Positions 35,767-45,448 are shown, counted from the first letter of the stretch. The stretch is DNA of 64,000 bases from Peteryoungia algae (GCF_030369675.1 NZ_CP128477.1:1798001-1862000), one strand, 5' to 3'. Notes: generated from the letters alone by a model not told the origin. Made by a program: numbers and translations.

Positions 35767-35796
35767 AAGGCGCGGCTCCCGAAAGAGCCGCGCCTT
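35767..35796 (-). terminator. Intrinsic terminator after the first chemoreceptor gene
   Basis: Perfect 12-bp GC-rich stem (35767-35778 with 35785-35796), loop of 6; on the minus strand TCGCTTTTG follows. It lies 28 bases after the stop at 35824. Confidence 0.7.
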
Positions 35797-35823
35797 GCAT
35801 CTATTCGCTGCGGTCGTCTCGCC

Positions 35824-38103
35824 TCAGGCGGCGTGACGGGAAACCGGTGGGCGAACTGTCTCCAGATTGAACTGCCCCAATTGCTGATCCATTTCACGAG
35901 CCTCGCCTGCCAGCCTGTGGATCGCCGCGGTCGTCTCCTCGACCATGGCCGCATTCTGCTGGGTCATGGCGTCCAGCTGGTTCACCGAGGAATTGATGTC
36001 GACCAGGGTCTGCGCTTCCTCGCGAGTGGATTCCATGATCTCGCCGATATGGCTGTTGATCGACAGAACATGCGAACCGATGCCATCGAGGGCATTGCCC
36101 GCCTTTTCGACAAGCTTGACGCCGTGATCGACTTCGCCGCGTGACTTGGTAAGCAGGTTGGCGATCTCCTTGGCCGCACTCGACGAACGCTGCGCGAGTT
36201 CGCGCACTTCCTGAGCGACCACGGCAAAGCCCTTGCCGCTCTCGCCTGCACGCGCAGCCTCCACCCCGGCATTCAGGGCCAGCAGATTGGTCTGGAAGGC
36301 GATCTCGTCAATGACGGAGACGATCTTGTTGATTTCCTGCGAGGATCCCTGGATCGCCTCCATGGCGGCGATCGTGTCACGCATGATCAGCCCGGACGTC
36401 GCCGTGTCGTCCTTGGCGGCACGTGCGATACGTTCCGCCTCCTCGGCGCGGGCAATCTGCGTCTGCACCGCGACGGTGATTTCCTGGATCGCAGAGGCCG
36501 CCTGCGAGATGGCTGCGGCCTGGCGCTCCGTGCGTTCGGCGAGCTGGTCTGCCCCTGCCCGCATCTCCTCGGATCCCTCGCGCACCGCCACCGAATTGCC
36601 ACCGATACCGCCGAGCGTCGTGCTCAGGGTTTCGATCGCCTTGTTGAAATTGGAACGCAATCCCTCGAGATCCGCTGGGAAACCGCGCTCGATCCGGAAG
36701 GCCAGATCGCCGGCGGCAAGCCTGTCCAGCCCGTGGTCCAGCGTTTCGACGACCTCCTGCAAGGTCCGGGCCTCGCTGTCACGTTCCGCCATCCGCTGCC
36801 GGCGCTCTTCATCGGCGCGCGCCCGCTCTTCACGACGCTCGGCGGAAAGCCGTTGCTGTTCGATCAGGCCGAGCCGGAAGCGTTCCAGCGCCCGGGCCAT
36901 GCTGCCGATCTCGTCCTGCCGCTGCTGATTTTCCACCGGCTGCTCGATTTCTCCATCCGCGACGGCACCGGTGAAGGCGACGAGGCGATCGAGCGGGGCA
37001 AACAGGCGCCGCGTGAAGATCCAGGTTGCGACGGCGAGCACCACCAGCGCAACCAGCCCGGTCAGGAACAGCGTGGCCGCGATGCTCAGCGAACCGGCTT
37101 CCAATTCGGCCGTGGTCAGGCTCTCCGTCACGACGAAATCCTGGCCCGCGAAAGTGATCCGTCGCCCATAGACGACTGCGGGGCCCTCCGGGCGCTGGCT
37201 CGACTGCACGGCGACCCCATCACCCGAAATCGGGAAATCGGCACGCACATCGACAAGTTTGCCTGCATCATCGAGTGCAATCCCGGCACCAGAACCCGAC
37301 AGGATCGACGCCCTCTGACTGCTGCCGGCAATGATCCCCTTGGACAGAAGATTGGCGAAAACCTCGGGCTGGACCTGAAACATCAGGCTGCCCTTGTAGC
37401 CCCCGAGCTTGACCAGGGGCACGGCAAAATAGATGTCCGGCGCGGTGGCATCCGAACCCACGGCAAGGCCGGAGAAATTCACGCCGACGACGTCGTCCAC
37501 GGCATTTGCAGCCGCTTCAGCCGACTGCTGGTAAACGCGTCCGAGACCCGTCGCAGCCCAATTCCCTTGTTTCAGGTTCTCTCCGAAGGCCGGACCTTTT
37601 CGGAACGAATAGATGACGTTGCCGTTCTGGTCGGCGATCAGCATGTCGAGGAAAGCCGTGCCGGCCAAATAGGCGCCGACCTGCGTCTGGGTCGTTTCAT
37701 GGGTCGAATAGTAAAAGCCACTCGGTCCCTCGGGCTTGATCAGTTTCTCGCGCTCCCCGACGGGGTGCGGATTTTCGGAAACAAACACACGCTGCAATTC
37801 GGCTTTCGCGTCACCGCTGCTCTTGGTGATGGTGTTCCATCCGCTCTTCAGTCCGGTCATGGACTGCTGCAGAGTCTCGATCTTGGCAATCGAGGCTGCC
37901 TGGTTCTGAAGCGAGCCCAGCTTCTCGATCAGGAGGTCTCCCCGAAAGGTCAGCGTGCTGGTCATCGCCTTTTCCGTCTGCTCTCCGAAAAGCGCGCTGG
38001 AACCCCGATAGGCGAAGATGTTGAGAAGCGCGACGGAGAGGAACGTCAGCAAGAGAAAGACGGCGATGAGTTTGAAGGAAAGCGAATGAATGCGAGCGGT
38101 CAT
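35824..38103 (-). CDS. Methyl-accepting chemotaxis protein with large periplasmic sensor
   Basis: A 759-residue transmembrane chemoreceptor. TM1 (LIAVFLLLTFLSVALLNIFAY, about 12-32), a periplasmic sensor of about 300 residues, TM2 (about 341-364), HAMP (RRLFAPLDRLVAFTGAVADGEIEQPV), a second HAMP-like helical stretch, and the signalling domain with the conserved hairpin [25 protein letters not shown]. It couples ligand binding to CheA through CheW. The C-terminus ends SRHAA and lacks a CheR/CheB tether. No che genes are adjacent. The Met at 38103 begins the usual TARIHSLSFKL N-terminus. Confidence 0.93.
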   Translation of the reverse strand: MTARIHSLSFKLIAVFLLLTFLSVALLNIFAYRGSSALFGEQTEKAMTSTLTFRGDLLIEKLGSLQNQAASIAKIETLQQSMTGLKSGWNTITKSSGDAKAELQRVFVSENPHPVGEREKLIKPEGPSGFYYSTHETTQTQVGAYLAGTAFLDMLIADQNGNVIYSFRKGPAFGENLKQGNWAATGLGRVYQQSAEAAANAVDDVVGVNFSGLAVGSDATAPDIYFAVPLVKLGGYKGSLMFQVQPEVFANLLSKGIIAGSSQRASILSGSGAGIALDDAGKLVDVRADFPISGDGVAVQSSQRPEGPAVVYGRRITFAGQDFVVTESLTTAELEAGSLSIAATLFLTGLVALVVLAVATWIFTRRLFAPLDRLVAFTGAVADGEIEQPVENQQRQDEIGSMARALERFRLGLIEQQRLSAERREERARADEERRQRMAERDSEARTLQEVVETLDHGLDRLAAGDLAFRIERGFPADLEGLRSNFNKAIETLSTTLGGIGGNSVAVREGSEEMRAGADQLAERTERQAAAISQAASAIQEITVAVQTQIARAEEAERIARAAKDDTATSGLIMRDTIAAMEAIQGSSQEINKIVSVIDEIAFQTNLLALNAGVEAARAGESGKGFAVVAQEVRELAQRSSSAAKEIANLLTKSRGEVDHGVKLVEKAGNALDGIGSHVLSINSHIGEIMESTREEAQTLVDINSSVNQLDAMTQQNAAMVEETTAAIHRLAGEAREMDQQLGQFNLETVRPPVSRHAA

Positions 38104-38280
38104 GATTGTTGTCCCCTGAGCCGACACGTAGCGGCCGGCACCACCAGGATCAGTCCACCGAACCGAATTCGACGGACTTCCCCATTTTTATACTGAGACA
38201 ATCAACCCAAAGCGCTTAATCACCGGTAAAAGATCGGGGGCGAAACCCCACATTCCATCAACCCACAATCCATCGGATTG

Positions 38281-39282
38281 TCATGCGGGCTGGGAAGCCC
38301 GCTGAGCAAGGCCCGCAAAGAGCTCGACAGAACGGATCCGCGCCTGAAGGTCGTGGATCGGCGTGGAGACGATGATCTCGTCGGGCCTGACATCCGCGAT
38401 GAAGCGCGAGAGCTTGTCCGCAGCAGTCTCGGGCGATCCCACGATCGCATAGCGCAGCGTATGCTCCACACCGATGCGCTCGATTTCACTCCAGACCCCT
38501 TCCATCGTCTCGACAGGCCGCGGGAACGAGCGGCGGATGTCGCGACGCAGATTGACGAACTGCTGCTGTGCCGAGGTGAAGAGACGGCCGGCCTCGCGAT
38601 CCGTCTCGGCAATGGCCGCCATCGTGCCGACCATCACATAAGGCTTCTGCAGGCCGGCCGAGGGCTGAAAGCGTTCCCGGTAGATTTCGACAGCATCAAG
38701 CAATTGATCGGGGGCGAAATGCGATGCGAAGGCGTAAGGCAGGCCCAGTGCTGCAGACAGATGCGCGCTGTAGAGGCTGGAGCCGAGCAGCCAGATCGGG
38801 ACATGGCTGTTCATGCCGGGAACGGCGATCAGGCCGCCTTCGTCATCCGGCGCTCCCAACAGCCGCTGCAGTTCGAGGATGTCGTGGGGGAAGCTCTCCG
38901 CCCCCGCTTCCATGTTGCGGCGCAGGGCCCGGGCGGTGCGCATGTCCGTGCCCGGCGCGCGACCGAGGCCAAGCTCGACCCGACCGGGATAAAGCGCCTC
39001 CAGCGTTCCAAACTGTTCGGCGATGACCAGCGGCGAGTGGTTCGGCAGCATGATCCCGCCGGATCCCACCCGAATGCTCTGCGTCCCGGCCGCCACATGC
39101 GAAATGACCAGTGCCGTCGCCGCGCTGGCAATGCCCGGCATTCCGTGGTGTTCGGCGAGCCAGAAACGGCGATACCCGTTCTTTTCCGCCACCTGAGCCA
39201 GGCTGCGCGAGGCGTCCAGGGCTTCCCGGACAGAATGTCCGTCGGCGACGGGAGAGAGATCGAGTATGGAAAACGGTATCAT
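38281..39282 (-). CDS. LLM-class flavin-dependent oxidoreductase
   Basis: A 333-residue luciferase-like monooxygenase. It shows the N-terminal [19 protein letters not shown], the [21 protein letters not shown] flavin-binding region and the [13 protein letters not shown] block typical of the bacterial YhbW/MsnO8-like subgroup, which act with a separate flavin reductase. Substrate unknown. It is transcribed divergently from ruvC, with 151 bases between. Confidence 0.88.
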   Translation of the reverse strand: MIPFSILDLSPVADGHSVREALDASRSLAQVAEKNGYRRFWLAEHHGMPGIASAATALVISHVAAGTQSIRVGSGGIMLPNHSPLVIAEQFGTLEALYPGRVELGLGRAPGTDMRTARALRRNMEAGAESFPHDILELQRLLGAPDDEGGLIAVPGMNSHVPIWLLGSSLYSAHLSAALGLPYAFASHFAPDQLLDAVEIYRERFQPSAGLQKPYVMVGTMAAIAETDREAGRLFTSAQQQFVNLRRDIRRSFPRPVETMEGVWSEIERIGVEHTLRYAIVGSPETAADKLSRFIADVRPDEIIVSTPIHDLQARIRSVELFAGLAQRASQPA

Positions 39283-39374
39283 GACAACGGCCCTGTTCGG
39301 AGTACCCCTTTCATGTAGTCAGGCCTCGCAGTGGTCCCAAGAGGGGAAGCCAACAAATCGCAATCACTTCGCCT

Positions 39375-39389
39375 GTTTTCGTTTTGTTC
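39375..39389 (+). promoter_or_regulatory. SOS (LexA) box upstream of ruvC
   Basis: GTTTTCGTTTTGTTC matches the alphaproteobacterial LexA site GTTC-N7-GTTC at seven of eight fixed bases (the fourth is T, not C). It lies 45 bases before the ruvC start. Induction of ruvCAB by DNA damage is known in other bacteria. Confidence 0.6.
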
Positions 39390-39433
39390 ACATTTCGCTG
39401 GCACATCTGCCCCAGACTGCATTAGGGTTTCTC

Positions 39434-39946
39434 ATGACTTCCGCGATTCGCATTATCGGCATAGACCCCGGACTCCGCCGCTGCGGCTGGGGCGTCATCG
39501 AGACGATCGGCAATTCGCTGCGTTTCGTTGCATCGGGCACTGTGACCTCCGACGGCGACATGGATCTCGCCTCCCGACTTTGCCAGCTGCATGACGGGCT
39601 CTCCGAGGTCGTGCATGCCTACACGCCGGACGAAGCCGCCGTCGAACAGACCTTCGTCAACAAGGATGCGGTTGCCACGCTGAAGCTTGGCCAGGCCCGC
39701 GGCATCGCCATGCTGGTACCCGCCCGCGCCGGCCTGCCGGTTGCGGAATACGCTCCCAATGCGGTCAAAAAGGCCGTCATCGGCGTCGGTCATGGCGAAA
39801 AGGCGCAGATCCACATGATGCTGAAGATCCTGATGCCCAAGGCCGAATTCAAGGGCAACGACGCCGCCGACGCGCTCGCCATCGCCATCTGCCACGCCCA
39901 CAATCGCGGCGGCGACCGCATGCGCAAGGTGCTGACCCGCGCCTGA
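39434..39946 (+). CDS. ruvC: Holliday-junction resolvase RuvC
   Basis: Cuts Holliday junctions symmetrically in recombinational repair, acting with RuvAB. The 170-residue protein has the four catalytic acids in RNase-H-fold order: Asp in [14 protein letters not shown] (about 9), Glu in AAVEQTFVN (about 69), and the Asp pair in [11 protein letters not shown] near 142-145. The start at 39434 removes 56 upstream codons that lack similarity. It heads the ruv cluster, but a toxin-antitoxin pair separates it from ruvA. Confidence 0.96.
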   Translation: MTSAIRIIGIDPGLRRCGWGVIETIGNSLRFVASGTVTSDGDMDLASRLCQLHDGLSEVVHAYTPDEAAVEQTFVNKDAVATLKLGQARGIAMLVPARAGLPVAEYAPNAVKKAVIGVGHGEKAQIHMMLKILMPKAEFKGNDAADALAIAICHAHNRGGDRMRKVLTRA

Positions 39947-39976
39947 TTTGTTCTTGACTTGTTCCGATGGCGACCG

Positions 39977-39989
39977 TAAGTAAGACTTA
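39977..39989. promoter_or_regulatory. Short palindrome before the antitoxin gene
   Basis: TAAGTAAGACTTA has perfect 5-bp arms around AAG and lies 12 bases before the antitoxin ATG, where an autoregulatory antitoxin operator is expected. A TTGACT sequence at 39954-39959 could be the -35 of a local promoter, but no good -10 is present. Confidence 0.4.
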
Positions 39990-40001
39990 TGAGGTATTAC
40001 C

Positions 40002-40262
40002 ATGCGCGTTACCGAAAAAGGTCAGGTCACAATCCCCAAAGAGATCCGCGATCGACTGGGCATCAAGCCGGGGTCGAATGTGGAATTCGTTGTTGCCGAT
40101 AAAGGCGTCATGCTGGTCAAGAATGGCGATGCGACGGATGCATTCGAGGATTTCGATGCGTGGGCGCGGAGTGTCGAGGGGACATTCGACACGAATGGAA
40201 TGACAGCAGACAACTACATTGATTGGCTGCGAGGACCGCGTGATGACCTCGACCGTCATTGA
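40002..40262 (+). CDS. AbrB/MazE-type antitoxin (VapB-like)
   Basis: An 86-residue protein with an N-terminal SpoVT/AbrB swapped-hairpin domain (MRVTEKGQVTIPKEIRDRLG, then NVEFVVADKGVMLVKN, residues 1-43) that binds DNA, and an acidic helical tail (DAFEDFDAWARSVEG) suited to wrap the toxin. Its 3' end overlaps the PIN toxin gene by 20 bases. It should neutralise the toxin and repress its own promoter. Its place between ruvC and ruvA is unusual. Confidence 0.88.
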   Translation: MRVTEKGQVTIPKEIRDRLGIKPGSNVEFVVADKGVMLVKNGDATDAFEDFDAWARSVEGTFDTNGMTADNYIDWLRGPRDDLDRH

Positions 40263-40662
40263 CACCCATGCGCTGATCGATGTGCTGGGGCCGGGAAGCG
40301 AGACGCGCTCCTGGTCGCTAGATGCAATGAAGCGATGCTTCCATGAAGGCCCACTGGTGATAAACCCGATCATCTGGTCAGAGCTTGCCGCCTCCCCCTT
40401 GAGCGAGCAGCAACTCAGCCATGCACTCGATTGGCTCGATCTGAAGAGGGAGCCGATCTCCTACGACGTGGCGTTCCGCGCGGGTAAGGCACACCTTCTG
40501 TATCGAAGGAACGGCGGCCAGCGGGAACACACCCTCCCGGACTTCCTGATCGGGGCGCATGCTGCCGTCCGGTCTCACCGTTTGCTGACGCGGGATGCTG
40601 CGCGCTATCGAAGCTACTTCCCCGACCTCGACATCATCTCCCCCGAAACCCACCCCCTGTAA
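40243..40662 (+). CDS. PIN-domain ribonuclease toxin (VapC-like)
   Basis: A 139-residue PIN nuclease. All four acidic active-site residues are present: Asp7 in VIDTHAL, Glu47 in IIWSELA, Asp100 in [11 protein letters not shown] and Asp118 in LTRDAARY, so it is probably active. VapC toxins cleave tRNA or rRNA and stop translation. The start at 40243 overlaps the antitoxin gene by 20 bases. The stop is 16 bases before ruvA, so read-through into ruvA is likely. Confidence 0.88.
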   Translation: MTSTVIDTHALIDVLGPGSETRSWSLDAMKRCFHEGPLVINPIIWSELAASPLSEQQLSHALDWLDLKREPISYDVAFRAGKAHLLYRRNGGQREHTLPDFLIGAHAAVRSHRLLTRDAARYRSYFPDLDIISPETHPL

Positions 40663-40678
40663 TGCGACGGACGCTCCC

Positions 40679-41296
40679 ATGATCGGCAAACTCAAAGGCA
40701 CCATCGACGAAATCGGCGACGACTATGTGCTCGTCGATGTCCACGGCGTCTGCTACATCGCCCACTGCTCCTCGCGCACCCTCGGCCGGATCGGCTCGGC
40801 GGGCGAGGCAGTTGTTCTCTTCATCGAGACCTATGTGCGCGAAGACCAGCTGAAGCTCTTCGGCTTCATGAGCGCACTGGAGCGGGAATGGTTCAACCTC
40901 CTGCAAAGCGTTCAGGGCGTCGGCGCCAGGGTGGCGCTGGCCGTCCTTTCCACCCTCACGCCGTCAGAACTGGCCAATGCAATTGCCCTGCAGGACAAGG
41001 CGGCGATCTCCCGCGCCCCCGGCGTCGGTCCGAAGGTGGCCCTGCGCCTCGTCACCGAATTGAAAAACAAGGCGCCTGCCTTTGCCGGCGAGGCCTCGGC
41101 CAATATCGGCCTGAAGCAGGAACTTGGTGAGGGCGTGGCTTCGGCCCCGGTCGCCGACGCAGTCTCGGCGCTGACCAATCTTGGCTATTCCCGCGATCAG
41201 GCGGCCAATGCCGTGGCAGCGGCCTTGAAGAACGGCGGCGAAGGAGCCGACAGCGCCAAGCTGATCCGGCTAGGCCTGAAAGAGTTGTCGCGGTGA
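40679..41296 (+). CDS. ruvA: Holliday-junction branch-migration protein RuvA
   Basis: Binds four-way junctions as a tetramer and recruits the RuvB motor. The 205-residue protein begins [21 protein letters not shown] (domain I), has two helix-hairpin-helix motifs ([17 protein letters not shown] and [19 protein letters not shown], about 70-130) and a C-terminal three-helix domain ([20 protein letters not shown]) that contacts RuvB. The frame is open upstream into the toxin gene; the ATG at 40679 starts the family sequence. Confidence 0.96.
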   Translation: MIGKLKGTIDEIGDDYVLVDVHGVCYIAHCSSRTLGRIGSAGEAVVLFIETYVREDQLKLFGFMSALEREWFNLLQSVQGVGARVALAVLSTLTPSELANAIALQDKAAISRAPGVGPKVALRLVTELKNKAPAFAGEASANIGLKQELGEGVASAPVADAVSALTNLGYSRDQAANAVAAALKNGGEGADSAKLIRLGLKELSR

Positions 41297-41369
41297 GAAC
41301 TGTTCCGCAGCAGCAATGTCGCTATAAGAAAAAGAAGCAGCCCGGCCCGATCCGCATGGAACTCCTCGC

Positions 41370-42410
41370 ATGACCGCTGACAACCCGATCCTGACCCCGG
41401 AAAAACGCGGCGAAGACCTGGACGCCGCACTCCGCCCGCAGACGCTCGACGACTTCACCGGGCAGGCGGAGGCCCGCGCCAATCTGAAGATCTTCATCGA
41501 GGCGGCGAAGAACCGCGGCGAGGCGCTGGATCACGTGCTCTTCGTCGGCCCGCCAGGGCTGGGTAAAACCACGCTCGCCCAGATCATGGCGAAGGAACTC
41601 GGCGTCAACTTCCGCTCGACATCGGGCCCCGTCATCGCCAAGGCCGGCGATCTTGCGGCCCTCCTCACCAATCTCGAGGAGCGCGACGTGCTCTTCATCG
41701 ACGAAATCCATCGCTTGAGCCCCGCGGTGGAGGAAATCCTCTATCCGGCCATGGAGGATTTCCAGCTCGACCTGATCATCGGCGAAGGCCCGGCTGCCCG
41801 TTCGGTGAAGATCGACCTGTCGAAATTCACCCTGGTTGCCGCGACCACCCGTCTCGGCCTGCTGACCACCCCGCTGCGCGACCGCTTCGGCATTCCGGTA
41901 CGTCTGAATTTCTATACCGTCGAGGAACTGGAATCGATCGTCCGCCGTGGCGCCCGCCTGCTCAATCTTCCGATGACCGAGGACGGCGCCCGCGAAGTCG
42001 CCCGCCGCGCCCGTGGCACGCCACGCATCGCCGGCCGGCTGTTGCGACGTGTGCGTGACTTCGCCGAAGTCGCGCGTGCCGAAGCCGTCACCCGCCAGAT
42101 CGCGGACGAGGCACTGACACGCCTCAACGTCGACAATATGGGCCTCGACCAACTCGACATGCGCTATCTCTCGATGATCGCGGTGAATTTCGGCGGTGGA
42201 CCGGTCGGCATCGAAACGATTGCTGCGGGCCTCTCGGAGCCGCGCGACGCCATCGAGGACATCATCGAGCCCTACATGATCCAGCAGGGTTTCATCCAGC
42301 GCACCCCGCGCGGCCGTGTTTTGACCGCAAACGCCTGGAAGCATCTGGGGATGCAGCCGCCCAAGGATCTGGAAGCTGCCCAATTCCGGCTGACGCTCGA
42401 GGACGAATGA
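41370..42410 (+). CDS. ruvB: Holliday-junction helicase motor RuvB
   Basis: Hexameric AAA+ ATPase driving branch migration. The 346-residue protein has [12 protein letters not shown] at the N-terminus, Walker [10 protein letters not shown] near 60, Walker [10 protein letters not shown] near 109, sensor 1 [18 protein letters not shown], and the C-terminal winged helix ([13 protein letters not shown]). It follows ruvA by 73 bases. The Nudix gene begins four bases after its stop. Confidence 0.97.
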   Translation: MTADNPILTPEKRGEDLDAALRPQTLDDFTGQAEARANLKIFIEAAKNRGEALDHVLFVGPPGLGKTTLAQIMAKELGVNFRSTSGPVIAKAGDLAALLTNLEERDVLFIDEIHRLSPAVEEILYPAMEDFQLDLIIGEGPAARSVKIDLSKFTLVAATTRLGLLTTPLRDRFGIPVRLNFYTVEELESIVRRGARLLNLPMTEDGAREVARRARGTPRIAGRLLRRVRDFAEVARAEAVTRQIADEALTRLNVDNMGLDQLDMRYLSMIAVNFGGGPVGIETIAAGLSEPRDAIEDIIEPYMIQQGFIQRTPRGRVLTANAWKHLGMQPPKDLEAAQFRLTLEDE

Positions 42411-42414
42411 GACC

Positions 42415-42924
42415 GTGTCCAAACGCACTCTGATCACCATCAAGGATGGCCAACGGCGCTTCAACCACCGCATCGCCGGGCTCGCCTTCCGCGACGGTCA
42501 TGTGCTGGTGCACCGCGCGATCCACGAGACCTTCTGGACCTTCCCGGGTGGACGGGCGGAGATCGGTGAGACCTCGGCGGAAACCCTCATGCGTGAAATG
42601 CAGGAGGAACTCGGTGTCGACGCCGTAATCGGCCCCCTGCTCTGGATCGTCGAGAACTTTTTCGACTACGAGGGCAAAGCCTGGCATGAACTCGGCCTGT
42701 ACTACCGCATGGAGGTCCCGGACCACTTCCCCTTCCATCCGTCCGACATCATCCATCGCAACGAAGACGGCAAGAACAGCCTTGAGTTCAAATGGGTCCC
42801 GGCAACGCGGGAAGCACTGATCGCCCTCGACATCCCGCCCTATTTCATTGCCGACGAGATCGAGGCCCTGCCGGCCTCGCCGAAGCATATCGTCTGGCAC
42901 GATGGAGATCTGGACGACAAATGA
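42415..42924 (+). CDS. Nudix hydrolase
   Basis: A 169-residue pyrophosphohydrolase. The Nudix box GGRAEIGETSAETLMREMQE continues EELGV near residues 45-68, with all consensus Glu, Arg and Gly residues. It has an additional beta-strand extension with GLYYRMEVPDHFPF. Substrate (nucleotide sugars, dinucleotides, oxidised nucleotides) is open. Start is GTG at 42415, four bases after ruvB. Its stop overlaps the DinB gene start (ATGA), so ruvB, Nudix and DinB genes are probably co-transcribed. Confidence 0.88.
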   Translation: MSKRTLITIKDGQRRFNHRIAGLAFRDGHVLVHRAIHETFWTFPGGRAEIGETSAETLMREMQEELGVDAVIGPLLWIVENFFDYEGKAWHELGLYYRMEVPDHFPFHPSDIIHRNEDGKNSLEFKWVPATREALIALDIPPYFIADEIEALPASPKHIVWHDGDLDDK

Positions 42925-43493
42925 CCGACCCGCGCCGCAGCTTCATCAAACTTGCCTACAACAACAGGCTCGCCAATGAACGGCTGCACGAAGCGGTCTC
43001 CATGCTCCAGCCGGGCGAATTCGAAGCACCACGCACCGGCTTCTTTCCCTCGATCCAGGCGAGCCTCAATCACATCCTGGTCATTGACTGGTTCTACGTG
43101 GATGCCCTCGAAGGCGGCAGACTGGGACCGAAAGCCTGGGCCAATGAAATCCCGTTCCCCCATCCTGAAGGACTGCGTGAGGCGCAGGCGGCCGTGGATC
43201 AGCGGCTCCTGAACTTCTGTCTCTCGCTCGACATTGACGCCCTGGCGAGCGAGGTTCAGATCCACAGGGGCACCCGCGTTCAAACCGAACGCGTGGACGA
43301 TGTCTTGAACCATCTCTTCCAGCATCAGACGCATCATCGGGGCCAGGTCCACGCGATGCTGTCCGGCACCAGCGTCGCACCTCCGCAGCTGGACGAGTTC
43401 ATCGTCTCTGACGACGCTGCTTCTCGGGCAGCAGAAATGCAGCACCTTTCGATCACCGAAGCCGACCTGATGTTGCTGGACAGATCGGCCTGA
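42921..43493 (+). CDS. DinB/YfiT family metal-binding protein
   Basis: A 190-residue four-helix-bundle protein of the DinB superfamily. The three-His metal site is visible: His in SIQASLNHILVIDWFY (about 50) and the pair in FQHQTHHRGQVHAML (about 136-140). Some relatives are thiol transferases or DNA-damage-induced; the biochemical role here is unknown. Its ATG overlaps the Nudix stop codon. Confidence 0.85.
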   Translation: MTDPRRSFIKLAYNNRLANERLHEAVSMLQPGEFEAPRTGFFPSIQASLNHILVIDWFYVDALEGGRLGPKAWANEIPFPHPEGLREAQAAVDQRLLNFCLSLDIDALASEVQIHRGTRVQTERVDDVLNHLFQHQTHHRGQVHAMLSGTSVAPPQLDEFIVSDDAASRAAEMQHLSITEADLMLLDRSA

Positions 43494-43555
43494 CTTCGGA
43501 TAGCCACCGGATTTCGGCACAGAAGACTGATTGGCAGGACAAGGCAGGATCAGGC

Positions 43556-43996
43556 ATGACGACCCACAATCACCCGCTGGCGGGCGAAATCATCGACGGC
43601 GTGCACCACCTCATCCAGCGCGTCTATTACGAGGACACCGACTTTTCCGGCGCCGTTTACCATGCCCGCTACCTCCACTTCATGGAGCGCGCCCGCACCG
43701 ATTATCTGCGCTGCCTCGGGGTCGAGCAGTCGAACCTGTTTGCGAGCTCGGACGAAGGCCTCGCCTTCATGGTTCATCGCATGGAGATCGACTTCAAGGC
43801 TCCTGCCCGGATGGATGATGTTGTCAGGGTTCTCACCCGCACGGAGAAGGCTGGTGGCGCCAAGATGATCCTTGAGCAGGAAATCCGCCGTGGCGAGCAA
43901 TTGCTGATCGCGGCAAGGGTGATCATCGCCGTCGTCAATCGCAACGGCAGGCCCCGTCGCCTTCCGGACGATCTCGCCAGACAGTTCCTTGCCTGA
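43556..43996 (+). CDS. ybgC: Tol-Pal associated acyl-CoA thioesterase YbgC
   Basis: A 146-residue hotdog-fold thioesterase that heads the Tol-Pal cluster. The active-site segment RVYYEDTDFSGAVYHARYLHFMERART (with catalytic Asp and Tyr/His) near 23-49 is diagnostic. It hydrolyses short acyl-CoA or acts with acyl carrier protein in phospholipid metabolism. GCAGGATCAGGC precedes the ATG. A 245-base gap separates it from tolQ. Confidence 0.93.
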   Translation: MTTHNHPLAGEIIDGVHHLIQRVYYEDTDFSGAVYHARYLHFMERARTDYLRCLGVEQSNLFASSDEGLAFMVHRMEIDFKAPARMDDVVRVLTRTEKAGGAKMILEQEIRRGEQLLIAARVIIAVVNRNGRPRRLPDDLARQFLA

Positions 43997-44106
43997 GTTC
44001 ACAAAGCCCGGATCAAGGCCTCGGTAACGCCTTTTTAACCTTAATAGGGTCTTACTCCGAGCCTGGAAGATTGTGCAATGCACGCCTTCCTTTGACCAAA
44101 TTTTCA

Positions 44107-44125
44107 TCCCAGAAGCACTCTGGGA
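44107..44125 (+). repeat. Hairpin in the tolQ leader
   Basis: TCCCAGA and TCTGGGA form a perfect 7-bp stem around AGCAC, 117 bases before tolQ, without a T-run. The 245-base ybgC-tolQ gap shows nothing else clear except a TTGACC at about 44093 that could be a -35 element. Confidence 0.35.
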
Positions 44126-44241
44126 GCTAAGGCGGGAAAAGGGTTTCGGCGGCTGCGACCGCGCAAGTTTTCCACCAGTTGAGCTCATGTCGCCGCCCGG
44201 TCCAACCCACCGGGCGTTTGGATTTCGGGGAATTTTAGGCG

Positions 44242-44961
44242 ATGGAACAAGTTGGAATGGCTGCAGCGACCCATGATGTGAGCCTTTGGGGCCTCTTCAT
44301 GCAGGCGGGCTTCATCGTCAAGCTCGTGATGATCGGCCTGATGGGCGCCTCTGTCTGGACCTGGGCCATCGTCATCGACAAGTATTTGAGCTACGCTCGC
44401 GCCCGCCGCCAGTTCGACCAGTTCGAACAGGTCTTCTGGTCGGGCCAGTCCCTGGAAGAACTCTATCGCACACTCGCCGAGCGCAACAATACGGGCCTCG
44501 CGGCGATCTTTGTCGCTGCCATGCGCGAATGGAAGAAGAGCTTCGAACGCGGAGCCCGCTCGCCGATTGGCCTCCAGATGCGCATCGACCGCGCCATGGA
44601 CGTCACCATGTCGCGCGAATCGGAAGCGCTCGAGTCGCGTCTCTCTTCGCTTGCCACCATCGGTTCGGCCGGCCCGTTCATCGGCCTGTTCGGCACTGTC
44701 ATCGGCATCATGACCTCGTTCCAGGCGATCGCCGGCTCGAACAATGCAAGCCTTGCAGTCGTCGCCCCCGGCATTGCCGAAGCACTGCTCGCAACGGCCA
44801 TCGGCCTGGTCGCCGCTATTCCCGCCGTCATCGCCTACAACAAGTTCTCCGGTGAAGCAGGCAAGCTGGGCGCGCGCATGGAAGGATTCGCAGACGAATT
44901 TTCCGCCATCCTCTCGCGTCAGATCGATGAAAAGCTGCAGCCCCGCCAGGCTGCCCAGTAA
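44242..44961 (+). CDS. tolQ: Tol-Pal motor protein TolQ
   Basis: Inner-membrane MotA/ExbB-type subunit of the proton-driven Tol motor used for outer-membrane constriction at division. The 239-residue protein has three helices: LFMQAGFIVKLVMIGLMGASVWTWAIVI (about 13-40), SLATIGSAGPFIGLFGTVIGIMTSF (about 137-161) and AEALLATAIGLVAAIPAVIAYN (about 177-198), with the conserved Thr/Gly/Pro residues in the last two. It is followed after 24 bases by tolR. Confidence 0.95.
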   Translation: MEQVGMAAATHDVSLWGLFMQAGFIVKLVMIGLMGASVWTWAIVIDKYLSYARARRQFDQFEQVFWSGQSLEELYRTLAERNNTGLAAIFVAAMREWKKSFERGARSPIGLQMRIDRAMDVTMSRESEALESRLSSLATIGSAGPFIGLFGTVIGIMTSFQAIAGSNNASLAVVAPGIAEALLATAIGLVAAIPAVIAYNKFSGEAGKLGARMEGFADEFSAILSRQIDEKLQPRQAAQ

Positions 44962-44985
44962 GGGCTGAGGAGCAGGAGACGCATC

Positions 44986-45438
44986 ATGGGCATGTCGATC
45001 GGATCGGGAAGCAAGGGCGGCGGACGCCGCGGACGTCGGGGCAGCAGGAAAGCCCTCGTCAGCGAGATCAACGTCACACCTTTCGTCGATGTCGTGCTCG
45101 TGCTGCTGATCATCTTCATGGTCGCCGCGCCGATGATGACCGTCGGCGTACCGATCGACCTGCCGCAGACCCAGGCCGGAGCGATGACCAGCGAAAATCA
45201 GCCGATCACCGTTTCGGTCAATCCGGAAGGTGAGATCTATCTGCAGGAGACCGCGATCCCGATCGAGGAAGTCGTGCCCAAGCTGCAGGCGATCGCCACC
45301 ACCGGCTACAATGAACGCATTTTTGTGCGGGCCGACACCGCCGCCACCTATGGCATCGTCATGCAGGTCATGGCGCGGATCTCATCCGCCGGTTTCACCA
45401 ATATCGGTCTCGTGACCTTGCAGGAACAGCAGAACTGA
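44986..45438 (+). CDS. tolR: Tol-Pal motor protein TolR
   Basis: A 150-residue ExbD/TolR subunit. The basic N-terminus leads to NVTPFVDVVLVLLIIFMVAAPM (about 26-47), whose Asp carries the proton path. The periplasmic domain follows (EIYLQETAIPIEEVVPKLQAIA). AGGAG precedes the ATG. The next gene, tolA, starts 10 bases downstream. Confidence 0.95.
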   Translation: MGMSIGSGSKGGGRRGRRGSRKALVSEINVTPFVDVVLVLLIIFMVAAPMMTVGVPIDLPQTQAGAMTSENQPITVSVNPEGEIYLQETAIPIEEVVPKLQAIATTGYNERIFVRADTAATYGIVMQVMARISSAGFTNIGLVTLQEQQN

Positions 45439-45448
45439 TCGGACGGAC

